A stretch of DNA of 64,000 nucleotides from Nymphalis io. Lineage: Eukaryota > Arthropoda > Insecta > Lepidoptera > Nymphalidae. The stretch's first letter is position 1. Every line of letters starts with the position of its first letter. Below the pieces are notes generated by a model. It was not told the DNA's origin, ran no database searches, and saw nothing but the letters and a program-made list of their open reading frames with translations. The position numbers and the translations under genes are program-made. The stretch spans positions 9,005,001-9,069,000 of the forward strand of contig NC_065897.1 of assembly GCF_905147045.1 (NCBI RefSeq), read 5' to 3'. Below, in pieces: positions 25,031 to 37,144 of the stretch.

Positions 25031-25334
25031 CACAAGTCGAGATGGCCCAGTGGTAAGAACGCGTGAATCTTAACCGATGAATGTGGGTTCAAACCCGGGC
25101 AAGCACCTCTGAATTTGCATGTGCTTAATTTCTGTTTATAATTCATCTCGTGCTTTTCGGTGAAGGAAAACATCGTGAGGAAACCTGCATGTGTCTAATT
25201 TCATCGAAATTCTGCCACATGTGTATTCCACCAACCCGCATTGAAGCAGCGTGGTGGAATAAGCTCGAAACCTTCTCCTCAAATAGGGAGAGGAGGCCTT
25301 AGCCCAGCTGTGGGACATTTACAGGCTGTTACTG
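25031..25334 (+). repeat. SINE-B copy with perfect 14 bp target duplication
   Basis: Full SINE-B from GTCGAGATGGCCCAGTGG to CAGGCTGTTACTG. TATAATATAGTAAA occurs on both sides (25017-25030 and 25335-25348), an exact target-site duplication that points to recent, endonuclease-primed insertion. Confidence 0.95.
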
Positions 25335-25479
25335 TATAATATAGTAAATGAAAGCAGCAACCTATTTTACGTTTATGCGATGAAAAACATTGTCTTAATT
25401 ATTAGCGGTGTAGGAGGTAGTGCGTGGTGCGTTCAAAATTACTGAAATAGTTCACAGTTCATCCATTCGAAGTACTCAC

Positions 25480-26000
25480 CTTGAAAGTGTTATATTAGTG
25501 CTGTTGTTTCGTTTTGGTTGTAGTATAAGATTATTTAGTCGGAAGTCCTTAGGAAGACGGTCACTGTGTGCGTGCACGAAATCCGATGATATCCGTCATA
25601 ATCTCGTCCAAGCCGCTGGATTACGCGTCCACGCGGCCGCCCGTCACCCACTAACGTAAACACAAGAACAGACCGATACCGATAAATCAAAGCGCACGAT
25701 CCGCGACGGGAATCCGCTAAATCCTTGCGGGATCGCGTAAAAAATACTAGTATTAAAAACAGTCTTAAGTGGGCTTACGAACGCGGCGCGGAACGGCCCG
25801 CACTGGCTCTAATCTCGGCCACTTCCCGACGCAATTTGAACCTAACTCCACCACTCTATACATCATCCGGCGACGCCCGCCCACCGCGCCGCCGCGGCCC
25901 TATACTCTCATCTCTGTCACGCTCGTATGTTTCCCGCTTGCGACTATCTCACTCGCGCTGAAATCTCGTCGCGCTGAGTTTTCAGTGCGTGCGGGCGAGG
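25480..26000 (-). other. Possible 5' exon of a minus-strand gene
   Basis: A consensus donor on the minus strand (TTTCAAG|GTGAGTACTT) ends a GC-rich stretch that has no long open frame, only a 12-codon upstream-type frame starting ATGACGGATATC. This fits a non-coding first exon spliced towards the acceptor at 16151. The transcription start, and so the right boundary, is a guess. Confidence 0.4.
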
Positions 26001-26110
26001 GGGGCGCAGTCAGCTGGCCGAACTTATGCGGATAAAATCGACTTTTTATCGGCTTGCTGTGACGCCTAGTGACGTCACTGTTTACTTCGGATGGACGTGT
26101 ATTTGTAGTA
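25550..26110. promoter_or_regulatory. CpG-rich promoter-like region
   Basis: By far the most GC-rich stretch of the left half, with many CpGs, a CRE-type TGACGTCA at 26070-26077, and the minus-strand splice donor at 25480 at its left end. Frames on both strands are open only because of base composition. Confidence 0.5.
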
Positions 26111-26439
26111 AAATTATTCTTAAGCTTAAGCTGTAAGAAAAAAATCAATTTAAATAAAAATTGTAAATGTTACAGCAAATGCATTACAATTAATTTATTT
26201 TTTAACTTATAAGTAATTAAGCTTTTGTTTGTATTAAATAGAATGCTATTTTTATAACTAGGTAGATATATTATTTAGATCTAAGTTTTAAACGAAAAAG
26301 CTTAACAATTAGACTTAAGATGAGATTATACTTTAATATATGTATCTAAATTTATTCAACGTCCAAAGCTCATTTAAATCGTGCAATATGTTTTCCTTAT
26401 AGCACACAAATAATTGCAGTTTAAATCGCGTTCCATGCA

Positions 26440-26979
26440 GCGTCGCCCGCAATAAATAAACGAGTGTTCGCAACGTAAACAGATCGAGCGCATTAACCGC
26501 GCGTCGGCGTACATAAAGAGAGCGGTATAAATATAAAGTTCCCACTCGCTGCCGCGCAAACTTAGCTAAACAACGCCATAATTGCCTTCATTACTTAAAT
26601 TACTGAAATTATTTATTCAAAAAGCTGGCAACATTTAGGCGCGTGCGGCTCCGCCCACGGAGTATCCACGGCCCAATTGGAAAGCGGCGCGGTGCGGTGG
26701 GAGGGGCGCTCAGCAATATGGCGGACAGACTGGCGACCTTCTTGAAACGAACGCGTCGGGAACTCGCCGACGCTGCGAGTGCTACGTTTTACTCAGTCAA
26801 CTACATGTGCTAAATGGTGCTTAATTAAACGCCACCGTTAATTATTCGGTGTCAAAATGAAAATTCATCAAGCAATAAGCTACAATTATTTGTATCCTCG
26901 CCGAAGTTGCTCCGACGGGAGTTTCCCGACGGCTGAAGACAGTCTTCAGTGAAACAATGCTTTGGTAACAATTATATAG
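26440..26979 (+). promoter_or_regulatory. Second GC-rich promoter-like region with plus-strand first exon
   Basis: Holds TATAAATATAA (26526-26536), a GC box (CTCCGCCCAC near 26650), the CCAATTGG palindrome at 26673-26680 and an ATATGGCGG Pho/YY1-like site. It ends at a strong plus-strand donor (TATATAG|GTAAGATC, last exon base 26979). A transcript starting about 26555 would be a spliced, mostly non-coding 5' exon. I found no matching downstream exon. Confidence 0.4.
26718..26813 (+). CDS. 31-codon ORF in the putative 5' exon
   Basis: ATG to TAA within the GC-rich region: starts MADRLATFLKRTRREL and ends SVNYMC. It could be an upstream ORF of the putative plus-strand transcript. No homology is known to me, and its openness may simply reflect low A/T content. 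Confidence 0.15.
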   Translation: MADRLATFLKRTRRELADAASATFYSVNYMC

Positions 26980-27041
26980 GTAAGATCAATTATTTACGTC
27001 ACCAAATATACTTTCTCCCATTGTAAGTAAACCTGTATATT

Positions 27042-27187
27042 AAAATCTTAGTTCCCAAGGTTGGTGGCGCATTGGCTATAAGCGATGGTTGACATTTCTT
27101 ACAATGCCAATGTCTAAGGGCGTTTGGTGACCACTTACCATCAGGTGGCCCATATGCTCGTCCACCTTCCTATTCTATAAAAAAAAA
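27042..27187 (+). repeat. Rep-A copy, 5'-truncated
   Basis: Matches the 3' half of Rep-A from TTAGTTCCCAAGGTTGGTGG to TATTCTATAAAAAAA. Confidence 0.9.
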
Positions 27188-27391
27188 TATATTAACTGTA
27201 ATGAGTAATAGTTAACAGATAACAGATTATCTTTAAAGATAGGTAGGGAACATATGATAAATTAAATTTTTTCTTGTATAAGTAGATAACATTGAGGTAA
27301 AAATATACCTTATTAGAATTAAGTAAACCAGTAGGTAAGTAGGTAATATAGCACACTCACTCTATCCTCCTAGGTTGCTAACTAAGGTATC

Positions 27392-27690
27392 TAATGATAA
27401 CTTCTTCTTCTTTCTTCTTTGTTCAAACCCTCTTCCCAGTTCAGCTGGGGTCGGGTCTCCTTGTACATCTGCGCCAGAGAGCTCTGTTCTGGGTTGTCTG
27501 TGTAGTCAGATTCTCTTTCTGGGCCTCTTTTTGTATGTTTGACCACCAGGTTGCGGGCGATCGCCCTCATCCCCGCGGTCGGTCCGGGATATTTAAGGCT
27601 TTCTTGATAGGATGATCATCGTTACGTCTCAGGATATGGCCGTACCAGCGCAGTCGACATTCCTTCAATTTCAATTTATTTTTTTCAATT
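27392..27690 (-). mobile_element. LINE reverse-transcriptase C-terminal fragment
   Basis: Minus-strand translation gives KECRLRWYGHILRRNDDHP, then PATWWSNIQKE and RALWRRCTRRPDP, the C-terminal region of RTE-like LINE ORFs. Several in-frame stops. It lies between the GC-rich promoter region and AT-rich intergenic DNA. Confidence 0.8.
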
Positions 27691-28357
27691 TTTCCACAAG
27701 GTATCTAATGATAACATTGAGATTTAAATAATAATCCTAATTTAGCTTCCTAATTGTTTTTTTTATTATTTTAGCCGATTTAGTAAATTTTAAATAATAG
27801 ATAGATATATATTAATTCCTACACTTTTATAGATAATTATTAAAAATAATAACATATAATTTTTTTCTCAATTTTATAATTACCAAGTTAATAATTAGGA
27901 ATATTTTAATATAGAGATTTAAGAAAGAGACGCTTAGGAACTGTCACTAGATACATATTAATTAGTTCTACTAAGACATACCTTCACACGGTTAAAAAAC
28001 CTTAATTTTTTTTTACATTTAACCTAAAATTTATTTTTAGTTACGAATATCTGCAACATAAATACAAATATTATTTAAAGTATCATCTCGACCTCTTTTA
28101 TTAGATATTGAGAAAAACGTGAAAAGAAACGGAAAAACATGTACCTACCTTAGTATATGACCTAAGTATATATATTCCAGCAATGGAAAATGATATCACA
28201 TTAAGCTTTCCTTTTGTCTATGATGCATTCCCCCGACGATAATACATCTACAGATCGACTCATACTTATTTTGAGCCAAGATGGTCTAATAAATGGAACA
28301 TGTAAGGTTCTACACAAATAAACTGTAGCTGAATCAATCAATTTAAGATACCATTTA
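27691..28357. other. AT-rich non-coding sequence
   Basis: No coding or repeat signal seen, apart from a duplicated CAAGGTATCTAATGATAAC string that also occurs near 27383. Confidence 0.4.
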
Positions 28358-28637
28358 CTAGTGGTAGGGCTTTGTGCAAGCTCGTCTAGATAGGTACCAC
28401 CCACTCATCAGATATTCTACCGCAAAACAGCAGTACTTGGTGTTGTTGTGTTCCGGTTTTAAGTGTGAGTAAGCTAGTGTAATTACAGGCACAAGGGCAT
28501 ATCATCTTAGTTCCCAAGTTTGGTGGCATTGGCAATGTAAGCGATGGTTAACATTTCCTACAATACCAATGTCTATGGGCGTTGGTGACCACTTACCATC
28601 AGGTGGCCCATATTCTCGTACTATATGAAAAAAAAAC
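28358..28637 (+). repeat. Rep-A copy, near full length
   Basis: Runs from CTAGTGGTAGGGCTTTGTGC to GGCCCATATTCTCG and an A-run. The best 5' end of the family in this window. Confidence 0.9.
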
Positions 28638-28929
28638 ATTGGACTTTCAAGTGCCTTTATGCTTACGTTAAATGATGAAAAAATTGTACTTTGTATAATC
28701 CTATTTAAGTCATCAGTAATGTCTCCTTTAAACGACATTCATTTGTATTGATTTGTTCTGGTTAGATATCGAAACACAAGGGTCACATCAGACATAGCTT
28801 CCATAGCTCTTATGGTTGGCGACACACGTCAAATGTATGGCTAAGATGCGGTTTATATATCTTGCACTGCAAAAGCTGGGTGAAGATTATACTTCCATCA
28901 GATAGTTTGCACTACTAAAACAAAAAAAA

Positions 28930-28966
28930 AAACTCCCATAAAAGCTGGTAGCTTTAATGGGAGTTT
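28930..28966. repeat. Perfect short hairpin
   Basis: A 10 bp stem (AAACTCCCAT / ATGGGAGTTT) and a 6 bp inner stem (AAAGCT / AGCTTT) separated by one A:A mismatch, with a GGT loop. Too short for a typical microRNA precursor. It sits upstream of the LINE end at 29052. Confidence 0.7.
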
Positions 28967-29051
28967 ACCAATTGATCCAATGAGAATCCATTCTCACCAC
29001 CTCGATGTCTGAAAATCCACAACAGCGCGATTTTTAAAGCATTTTTTGGCT

Positions 29052-29225
29052 CGCACAACCACTCTGTGCAATCAGCTTTCGATGGCTTAACTGACTTTTT
29101 CGAACCGATATGACATAGAAACCTTCAAAAAAAGAGCGTATTCATTATTTAAAGGCCATGGGCGGTGGTAGACACTTTCCATTAGGTGAGCATCCTGGTC
29201 GTTTGTCCCCCTCTAACGTAAAATA
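29052..29225 (+). mobile_element. CR1/Jockey-type LINE C-terminus and 3' UTR
   Basis: Decayed C-terminal peptide RTTTLCNQLSMA, a stop, then NRYDIETFKKRAYSLFKGHG, followed by a 3' UTR (GGCGGTGGTAGACACTTTCC, ATTAGGTGAGC) ending in AAAATAAA. Non-functional. It shares the WNxLP / TFKxxV arrangement with the fragments at 52.3 and 60.2 kb. Confidence 0.75.
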
Positions 29226-30864
29226 AATGTTAATAAAAATTCTTACAGTTTTAATTTCCAGCCACTGAGATGATCACCATCTTCGTTTGACAGGGCTTGA
29301 CTGTTTGTTCTTAATAGTAAAAGCGGAATTCATAAACATGCATAGGTATATCACAACCCTCAATAGATAGGTAACCTCTATATTATAGCATAAGGTCCTG
29401 GAATAAGCCTTGTTATAAAAAAACTGAATTTTTCCCAATGAAAAAGAAATGTCTGTTACCAGCTTTGACTTATTGTAACACATTTACTTTCTGAAAGTAA
29501 ATAATAGGTACTATCCTAGTAATTTAAAATCATTTTATGTATACCATAAATAATAGATAGGCAATTCTAAAAACACCCTGAATGGAGTCTCATGCCCCAA
29601 GATTATAAACAGACCAGACAGACGGGTCTGTTTTGTAGATTGAAAACTGTTTATATATCTACTCGCAAAGCGTGCCCTCAAAATAATATGACATTACACT
29701 ATGAAAACACTTGTGACTTTTCTGTGTACTGAGTTTCTTATGAGGAAAAATATACGAATTAATTGTAAAAAAATACTCAGGTAAATTTAACTTACACCAC
29801 AGAAATCGGGTTGTAGCAAGTAGTTTTAGATATATTTAGTAAGAATGAATAAGGCTATCATAAATTAAGCCTTTTAAATGATATTATAGCACATCTCGCA
29901 ATCATAATGGAGAGTACCTATTCTTATCTAATTACTACTCAAATGCCAAACATCATCAGGACAAAATACTCAATATTTACCTACTCAATTATATTTTGTA
30001 TTCCAAGGCGGTAAAATTATAATAATGAGATCATTGTGAACAATGCAGAAATTAAATCGAAAGTTAGCCTAATTTAATAAAAATGTCTCTTTTATAATTT
30101 CATTTAATAAAAAAAAAAACATTTATTTATTTTCTTTTTAAAAACTCATTAATAATGTAATATGATATTATTTATAATAAAAATAACATATAAAATATAG
30201 TATTTTTCATAGCATATAAGGCATAGCTTCATCATGTGGTACTATTACGTAGGTGAATCATCAAGCTGGAATGCTATTTTAATAGGTACCACAATTCAGT
30301 GTCAAGATGCAATAAATTACTGAGTTACGATTCTATCGAAAGACTCTTTGGAACGTTGATCGAATTCTGCACTAACCGTTATATAGTTAAAATGCTTTGT
30401 ACATGCTTCTCCCGGCATTAAGAACCTTGTAAATTAAATTCAGACATATCACAATTATTTATTTTACATACGTCTTTGTAATTATAGCTTTTTTTCTTTT
30501 CAGATACCCTAAACGGAGTACCTAACATCAGAGGCTGCGGCACCGAATAGTTCATGAAACATAAAATATAGTATCAGAAATGAGACTTAAATATTTATGA
30601 CAATTCAATTATAGTCTTAATATTAAATTAAATTAATTCTTCTATTGTTTTTAAGTATCGACTTAATTCTTTTATTTGTCAGTATATAATTAAATCAATA
30701 CAATAAATATCACATAACAAAGAATCTTTCATTAAAAACCTTTAAATTCTACCTGTTACTAGGTAATGACATAATTAACCTTCAACTTTCGAACAACAAT
30801 TTAATTACGTAACAGCAACACCAATTAATTTTCATTACTATCGCCCAGATAATAACAACTTATA
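29226..30864. other. AT-rich non-coding sequence
   Basis: No gene or repeat recognised. Intergenic between the GC-rich promoter region and the PAQR gene. Confidence 0.4.
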
Positions 30865-31022
30865 ATCCATATTAATATTATAAAGTGAGTTTGCTTGTTT
30901 GTTATTTTTTGTTAAGATTTCACGTCTTAACTTCTCAACCGACAATTTTATATAAACATTGTTAGGGGTACAGAAAATTACATAGGGCACCTAACATAAC
31001 TATCCCTCACATGCGCACTAGT
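30865..31022 (-). repeat. Rep-E copy, degraded
   Basis: Reverse orientation, with GTTAGGGGTACAG, GGGCACCTAACA and CACATGCGC blocks in the Rep-E order. Confidence 0.5.
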
Positions 31023-32450
31023 TAAATATAATTAGCGATTAACGAACTATTACATACATACAAGCCTCAATATTTCACGCATTTATGATATGAGATACGG
31101 ACACTGTATACTCATAATCAGATTATAGCTAATACAATACACTCGTTGAGCTCGAGCAATCAAACGTACAGACTTTACATATAAAGCTTATTTAAAATAC
31201 ACAATACGCTTAAACCCGCCGGCGTCAACACCAGCAACAAATCTAACGTTTTCTTTGATTAATCGACTATCGCAGATGTCTCGCCAAAAATAAAGGAGTG
31301 TGGGGTCGAAACCATAATCGAGACTAAACCGAGGGCATTCCCCCGCCTCACTAATGGATAGTATTTATATCGTTTTGTTGTGATGATCATTTAAATCTGT
31401 TTCTGTAATGAATTGGCTTTTTGTTTGACAATCAAATATCAATGTCGTGATTATTTTTACTTTTAATGATTAATCAATATGGACATAAATAACTAATAAT
31501 TTACATTAACAAATATAATATATTTTATTTAAATATACATACATACATACCACAATTAATAAAATATATGTGCAGATTAATATTTAAAACTTAAAACACA
31601 TCATAAACACGTGAATGATGTCTAGAACGATAGTAGCGTTTCCTTATTTAATCGTGATTCCGATATTTATCTTTTCTATAAAATTAATAATTAAATTACA
31701 GTATAATTATGTATCTAATAGGCCCTTGAGCAACCCTTGTAAAAATTTTATATACGTAATTTATTTAAAACTTGAAATCAAACAATTTCTACTACCTTAC
31801 AAGTAGGTACATCATTTTAAAATATAACATATTAAAAACGAAACTAAAATACCAATCATAATAATTTATACTATGACGTACTAAGTACATACAACGACGT
31901 CACGAAGTATCTCTTTAATACATGCGTAAATAATAATAGTTGATAACTTACGTCAGAACTTATGCAGAGTATGATAATAGTAATTACTGAGCCGTGTAAT
32001 AGTCATACTAAACCTAATCTGAACTTGAAACATAAACATTTATAGGGAGACATAAATTGGAGGTAATGGGCCAATCAACCCTTTATCGGTATATAATATG
32101 ACTAGATAATTATGATCATATTACGAGAATTCTAATTACACGTAGTACTTCGAAGGCTGTTATCATCGGTGTGATTAAACTGTCACTGTCAAACTGAATA
32201 TGTTATAAAATACGAGTACGTAGGATACAATTAGGTATATAAAGCTTTTTTAAATATACTTTAAAACAGTCAACAGTCGTGTCACATACCTACTTAGTCT
32301 GAAAATAAAATAATACGTTTATCCCTGTTGTATCCGCAATCAATATTTGTAAGCTTAAGTTTCCACTGAAATAGCTGCCAAATTCTTTGCTTGCAAAATT
32401 TTTAATTCTTTAGACAGTCAACAACAGATACACAATCCGTCCGTCCGTCC
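31023..32450. other. AT-rich non-coding sequence
   Basis: A short GC-richer patch at 31205-31350 (CCGCCGGCGTCAACACC) is non-coding. CATA and CCGT microsatellites lie near 31540 and 32438. Confidence 0.4.
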
Positions 32451-32681
32451 GTAACAGCCTGTGAATGTCCCACTGCTGGGCAGAAGGCCTTGTCTCCCTT
32501 TTTGAGGAGAAGGCTTAGAGCTTATGCCACCACGCTGGTCCAGTGCAGGTTGGTGGAATACACATGCAGGTTTCCTCGCGATGTTTTCCTTCACCGTAAA
32601 GCACGAGATGAATTATAATCACAAAACAAGCATATGAAAATTCAATGGTGCTTGCATCGGGAACCCACGATCATCGATCAT
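32451..32681 (-). repeat. SINE-B copy, head damaged
   Basis: Good tail (CCCACTGCTGGGCAGAAGGC) and middle. A deletion removes part of the CACATG block and the tRNA-like box A, leaving only AACCCACGATCATCG. Confidence 0.85.
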
Positions 32682-32855
32682 CATATACAATATTGCTTAA
32701 AATTTTTAGTTAGGTACAACTTACGTTGATCAACTTTCGTCAACAAAGCCAGGACATACAGAGACAGGTAAAATGTCAACACTTATCATCACTTACAAAC
32801 TGCGTTAATAAAACACAAGAAAGAAAAGCCTAACTAGATTCAATATATAAAGCAA

Positions 32856-33026
32856 CTAGCTTTCGCGCGCAGCTTCGCCCACATGTTGTTAAGTATATAA
32901 AGTAGCCTGCGCCCTTCCTTGGGATTCAAGCTTGCTTCATACAAAATTTTATCAAATCGATGTAGTCGTTTAGCGAGAAAGCGTAACAGACAAACAGACA
33001 GTTACTTTCGCATTTATATTATTAGT
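32856..33026 (+). repeat. Rep-E copy, best preserved
   Basis: Starts ACTAGCTTTCGCGCGCAGC and ends AGCGTAACAGACAAACAGAC, then TTTCGCATTTATATTATTAG. This terminus recurs inverted at 30865, 41327 and 49850. A related start string occurs next to the Helitron helicase remnant at 36240, so Rep-E may be Helitron-derived. Confidence 0.75.
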
Positions 33027-33304
33027 ATAGACAGTATAAATTGCGAATCTGTGCGTCTTAATTGCGGTGTATAACTAGTTTCTAAAAAAGTTTGTAAAAG
33101 GTTGACAAACTTTTGCACGCATATTTAACACTGCGCTGACGCAAATGTGATAAGACTATAAGAGGAAAAGAATGGAGCTTATATAAAACTATAAATAAGT
33201 GAAAAATTGCTTGATGTAAATCCTGTACTTGCATATTTCTCAGAATCACAATGTTTATATTTTTGAGCACCAAACATTTAAAAGATTTTTTTAAAATGCA
33301 TTTG

Positions 33305-33372
33305 TAAAGCTAATGTGCAAATGGGCCACCCAATGGTATATGGCCTCACACATTTTTACCCGTGAATGTGCG
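33305..33372 (-). repeat. Rep-A scrap, highly degraded
   Basis: ATGGGCCACCCAATGGTATATGG resembles the reversed Rep-A 3' region. The rest is not alignable by eye. Confidence 0.3.
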
Positions 33373-34267
33373 GTAAATTGACGATAAAAAAAAACAAACG
33401 TAGAATGATTTAGAATATTATTACCCTCATGCGCGAGATTCACTCACTCAATCTCCAATCGTGAAAAATATTATTAATATGCAATTGAAAAACTGGTTTA
33501 ATTCTGCCTGCCCACAATATCGACTTTGCATTTGATGATATTTTTTAAATTCATTTGTGCCTAGTTTGTAATCTAAATCGGATGGCTTTTCCATCGCACT
33601 ATAAGAGCGAGGAAATAGAGGGCGCCTTTGTTTTAAAAGACCTGAAGAAATTTTCCGACTGTAGGTATAAGTCGTTTGTATATAACAAATTATAAGCTGA
33701 CTTTACAAGCGCGAAATTGCTTCAGTTTACAAACTATAAAGCTAGCTTTATAAAGTGATTGTAATGATATTTTAAGGATAATAGGCAATACACGAATATC
33801 TTGAAAATGAAACGACGCTTTACTGATCCGACCCTTAATTTTGATTTAGACAAGGGAAGACCATCAGTGAAGCACAAAAGTGCAAAATTACCTATTCAAT
33901 ACACAATTCTTACACTTCTGCGTGTATTTAACCCAAGTGTACGTTAATATGACTATCTATAAGCATAGAGGATGCTGCGAAGATTATGGGCGATTAGCGT
34001 ATAAGCATAATCCGCTGTCAGCCGTCACCGGGTGAACTTGACCGCGTGACATGCAAACATACATATGTTAATATTTATTATAGACGAGCTCTGTACGTGT
34101 CTTCGTTCATTTGATTCAAATTATATCATTCATTAAAACTATAAAATGTAATCAAATTAGACGGCTCTCTAAATAAAGTATCATTTAATATAATTTAATA
34201 CATACAAATTAAATACACATCATACTGTTCTTTTAAATTCTGTATCTGAATTTATAAAAAAGTATAT

Positions 34268-34456
34268 GTTGGTGGAATTGGCTTAAAATTCAATTTGATC
34301 CACCTACTAACAGGTAGGTAAACTTAAATCATATTTCCTCTCGATGTTTTTCGTCACCGTTAAGTATGAGATAAATTAATAACACAAATTAAGCACATGA
34401 AAATTCAGTGGTGCTTGTACAGGTTTGAACTCGCGATCATCGGTTAAGATTCAAGA
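34268..34456 (-). repeat. SINE-B copy, degraded
   Basis: Middle and head blocks (CACAAATTAAGCACATGAAA, TTTGAACTCGCGATCATCGG) are clear. The tail is lost and TTGGTGGAAT at the left is all that remains of it. Confidence 0.75.
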
Positions 34457-34979
34457 CAATTTTTTGTAAATAGGTGAAAGCGACTCTAAATTTAAAGTAA
34501 ATGAGGATTTTTTTAAACAATATTAACTGTGATTTTTAATAGTTTCGAGTAATTACTGAAGTACCTACATAATGTAACAAAATATTTCCCACGTCCGTCG
34601 AACGTTTTTAAAATTCTGGAATAGCTTTGTATAGTTATATTACAAACAATAAAAAAAGAAAAAAATACATCAAACGTATAAATATATCATTATTCCGTTT
34701 TCGTTGTCTTTGCTTATTGTTATTATTTTAATGTTGAAAGTTTTTTGACACTAGCAAAATATTTTTTATTTAATTTTGGTAATAATAGTTTTCTGAAAAC
34801 TGAAATACCCATGTAAATGAAAGTTTTTATATTTTGTGTATAATTATGAAAAATATTACCTACCACTTGACTTCCTATTTACTTAAAATATTATATGAAA
34901 CCTTCTAAACCACTTCAAACATCAGACAAGAGCTTCGTAAAAAAATTAAAAAATATTATATTTACCAAGTCAAACTAGT

Positions 34980-35012
34980 GCGAAAGAGCTCTTTGCCCAG
35001 CAGTGGGACCTA
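34980..35012 (+). repeat. RTE-tail-like scrap
   Basis: AGCTCTTTGCCCAGCAGTGG resembles the end of RTE LINE ORFs in this genome (compare 24450). Confidence 0.35.
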
Positions 35013-36239
35013 TACCTTTTTTCATAACTAATAAAATCAGTAAATAACCGAACAGTAAATTTATTCCCCTTGGTAACTTTCGTATTTCCCGAAAAACAGA
35101 TAGTGGCGGCAATAAAAGGATTAAGAGTTGTTTATATTACAGCATTACATACGCAAAGCATCCTTATCATACAGCCATAAATAAAAGTAAATCTAGACTC
35201 TTATCAATGCCACTGAATTTTTTCGATTAGATATCAATCACTTATTTCTCTCATATCCACGAAATTTATATGCTATATTTTTACATAACACTTTTTTAAA
35301 CCCTAAACTATATTTTTTTAAAATAATAAACAATAGACTAACGACGGTGTTACCTTATTAATTTATTTGATTCAATTTTATTTTTACCTTAGTCATAATT
35401 TTCTCGCTGGAAAATGAAAATATTTCAAAACAATGACATAATTAATGCAGATAAAAGGTATCGGTCCGCAACGTGAATAATTTATTCTTTATGAATATTC
35501 ATAACTGCTCAATACTCATTTAATTTTCTAATATAGAGAATAATTAGAAGATGTTTTGTGAAAATTGTATACTTAATAATAGGTAGATACTTCAGCCACC
35601 GATCATGGTGGCCAACGTTACTGCAAAAATAAGCGGGAAAAAATTGATCAACTCATTAATGCAAATGATACCAAAACGCAAATTTTCTTTTAAAGTAAAT
35701 AATCACATATTAAATTAAGTATTTTTTATTAGTTATTTTATTAATAAGTAATCTTTACATTCCAATTTATAATAGGTACCTACTCTAACGCTACGTAACC
35801 GTATAATCGATGAAATAATTTATTGCTCAGATAAATCGTACCCATAATCGTAATAAGTCGTAATTTGAATACCTACAAATAAGTGATAAATAAAATATTT
35901 GTCTAAATATATTAATATCCTTGAAATACATAAAATAATGGTTGCCATGAAATGGTACACAAAGATCCCAATTATTAATCATTTCATTGCTTTAATGAAG
36001 TGAAATTATGCAGATTCAAAACACGATCACAATGGCCACGATCTTTGCACGATCCCCAGATAAAGGCGCTAATTCTCCTACGAAACTCCTTTCACCGACC
36101 TCTTTCATTTATAAACATTTTAAACAATATAGAGTAAATACAGGGCAATAAGTTGCCTTACAATTTGGTAAATATATAATACATTGTTATAATTTTTATG
36201 TTCCTATAATTCTTTAAATCACTATGTCATTCACATTAA

Positions 36240-36560
36240 TAGCTATGCCCACGGTTTCACCCGCGAATTAAAAAATCACAAAGAACGGACTTATAATATT
36301 TCAGTATATACAACATTTTTATTAGTATTTTTTTCGGTTTTCGCCGCACCCGGATCTAGACAGGGCAACATACAACTGGAATCATATTTACATGAGAAAA
36401 ACATCATTCCTTTAAATCTATTCTGACATAATTGAATGTCTTTCCCTGTGCTTTATTTATTGTGACTGCAAACGGTACCTTCACAGGAAATTGTGTCCTT
36501 TTAATACTAAAACGTAAATCTGTTTTTTTAATATGAACTTATTATCAACTGACCGACTAA
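36240..36560 (-). mobile_element. Helitron helicase C-terminal remnant
   Basis: Minus-strand translation gives RFSIKRTQFPVKVPFAVTIN, then KAQGKTFNYVRIDLKE, a stop and, after a one-base frame change, QLYVALSRSG. That is the Pif1/RecD2-type helicase end of Helitron Rep-Hel proteins (motifs around INKAQG and YVALSR). Downstream lies a Rep-E-like end (TTCGCGGGTGAAACCGTGGG on the minus strand). Broken by stops and frameshifts. Confidence 0.8.
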
Positions 36561-36596
36561 CTGGTTCATTTTTCGCCCAGATAGATAATCGGAATT

Positions 36597-36720
36597 GCTA
36601 TTCAAAGGGGAAATGCTGCTAGCATTCTAGCCATTATTCCACGCGGTCACGATTTGTACTATTTTTAATTTTTCTTTGTATATAAATAATATAAAAGATA
36701 GACATATATCTACGCATAGG
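36597..36720 (+). repeat. LINE-tail-like repeat, first copy
   Basis: Shares GGGGAAATGCTGCTAGCATT and CACGATTTGTAC blocks with 37948-38030, both followed by T-rich then TATATAAATA sequence. Confidence 0.5.
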
Positions 36721-37109
36721 TGAGTTAACCTACATATACCAACATAAGCTAAACCCTATTTAATATGATTGATCAGATTTATCTAGTTCAAATTACATTG
36801 GAAATACAGTCATTATATAGCAATTATATCGAATAAAAATGTTCGTCGTGATTCTTTAAATCGACATAACTTTTTTATTTAATAAAATTTATAAGCTGAT
36901 TGAAATAAAACAAAGACTAAATTTTAAGTAAAGTTAGCCACATATAATAGTGAGAACCGCACCTCTGTTAAGCCGTTTTTAAGGTTAGCAAGCACGAATG
37001 CACAGACAAACAGACAAAAATTCTAATCATTGTTTTGGTTCTATTGCGTTGATAAAGGCCTCCGGTAATAATTTTACTCATATATGTTCCATGTACAGAT
37101 ATCGATCAG

Positions 37110-37142
<33 letters not shown>
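37110..37142. repeat. (TA)n microsatellite
   Basis: About 16 uninterrupted TA units. Confidence 0.95.

Positions 37143-37144
<2 letters not shown>

Larger units (their letters stand above)
33373..36239. other. AT-rich intergenic sequence with small remnants
   Basis: Includes the SINE-B copy at 34268 and a short RTE-tail-like string (TTGCCCAGCAGTGGGACC) at about 34990. Nothing else recognisable. Patches near 33580-33660 and 34000-34060 are less AT-rich. Confidence 0.35.
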
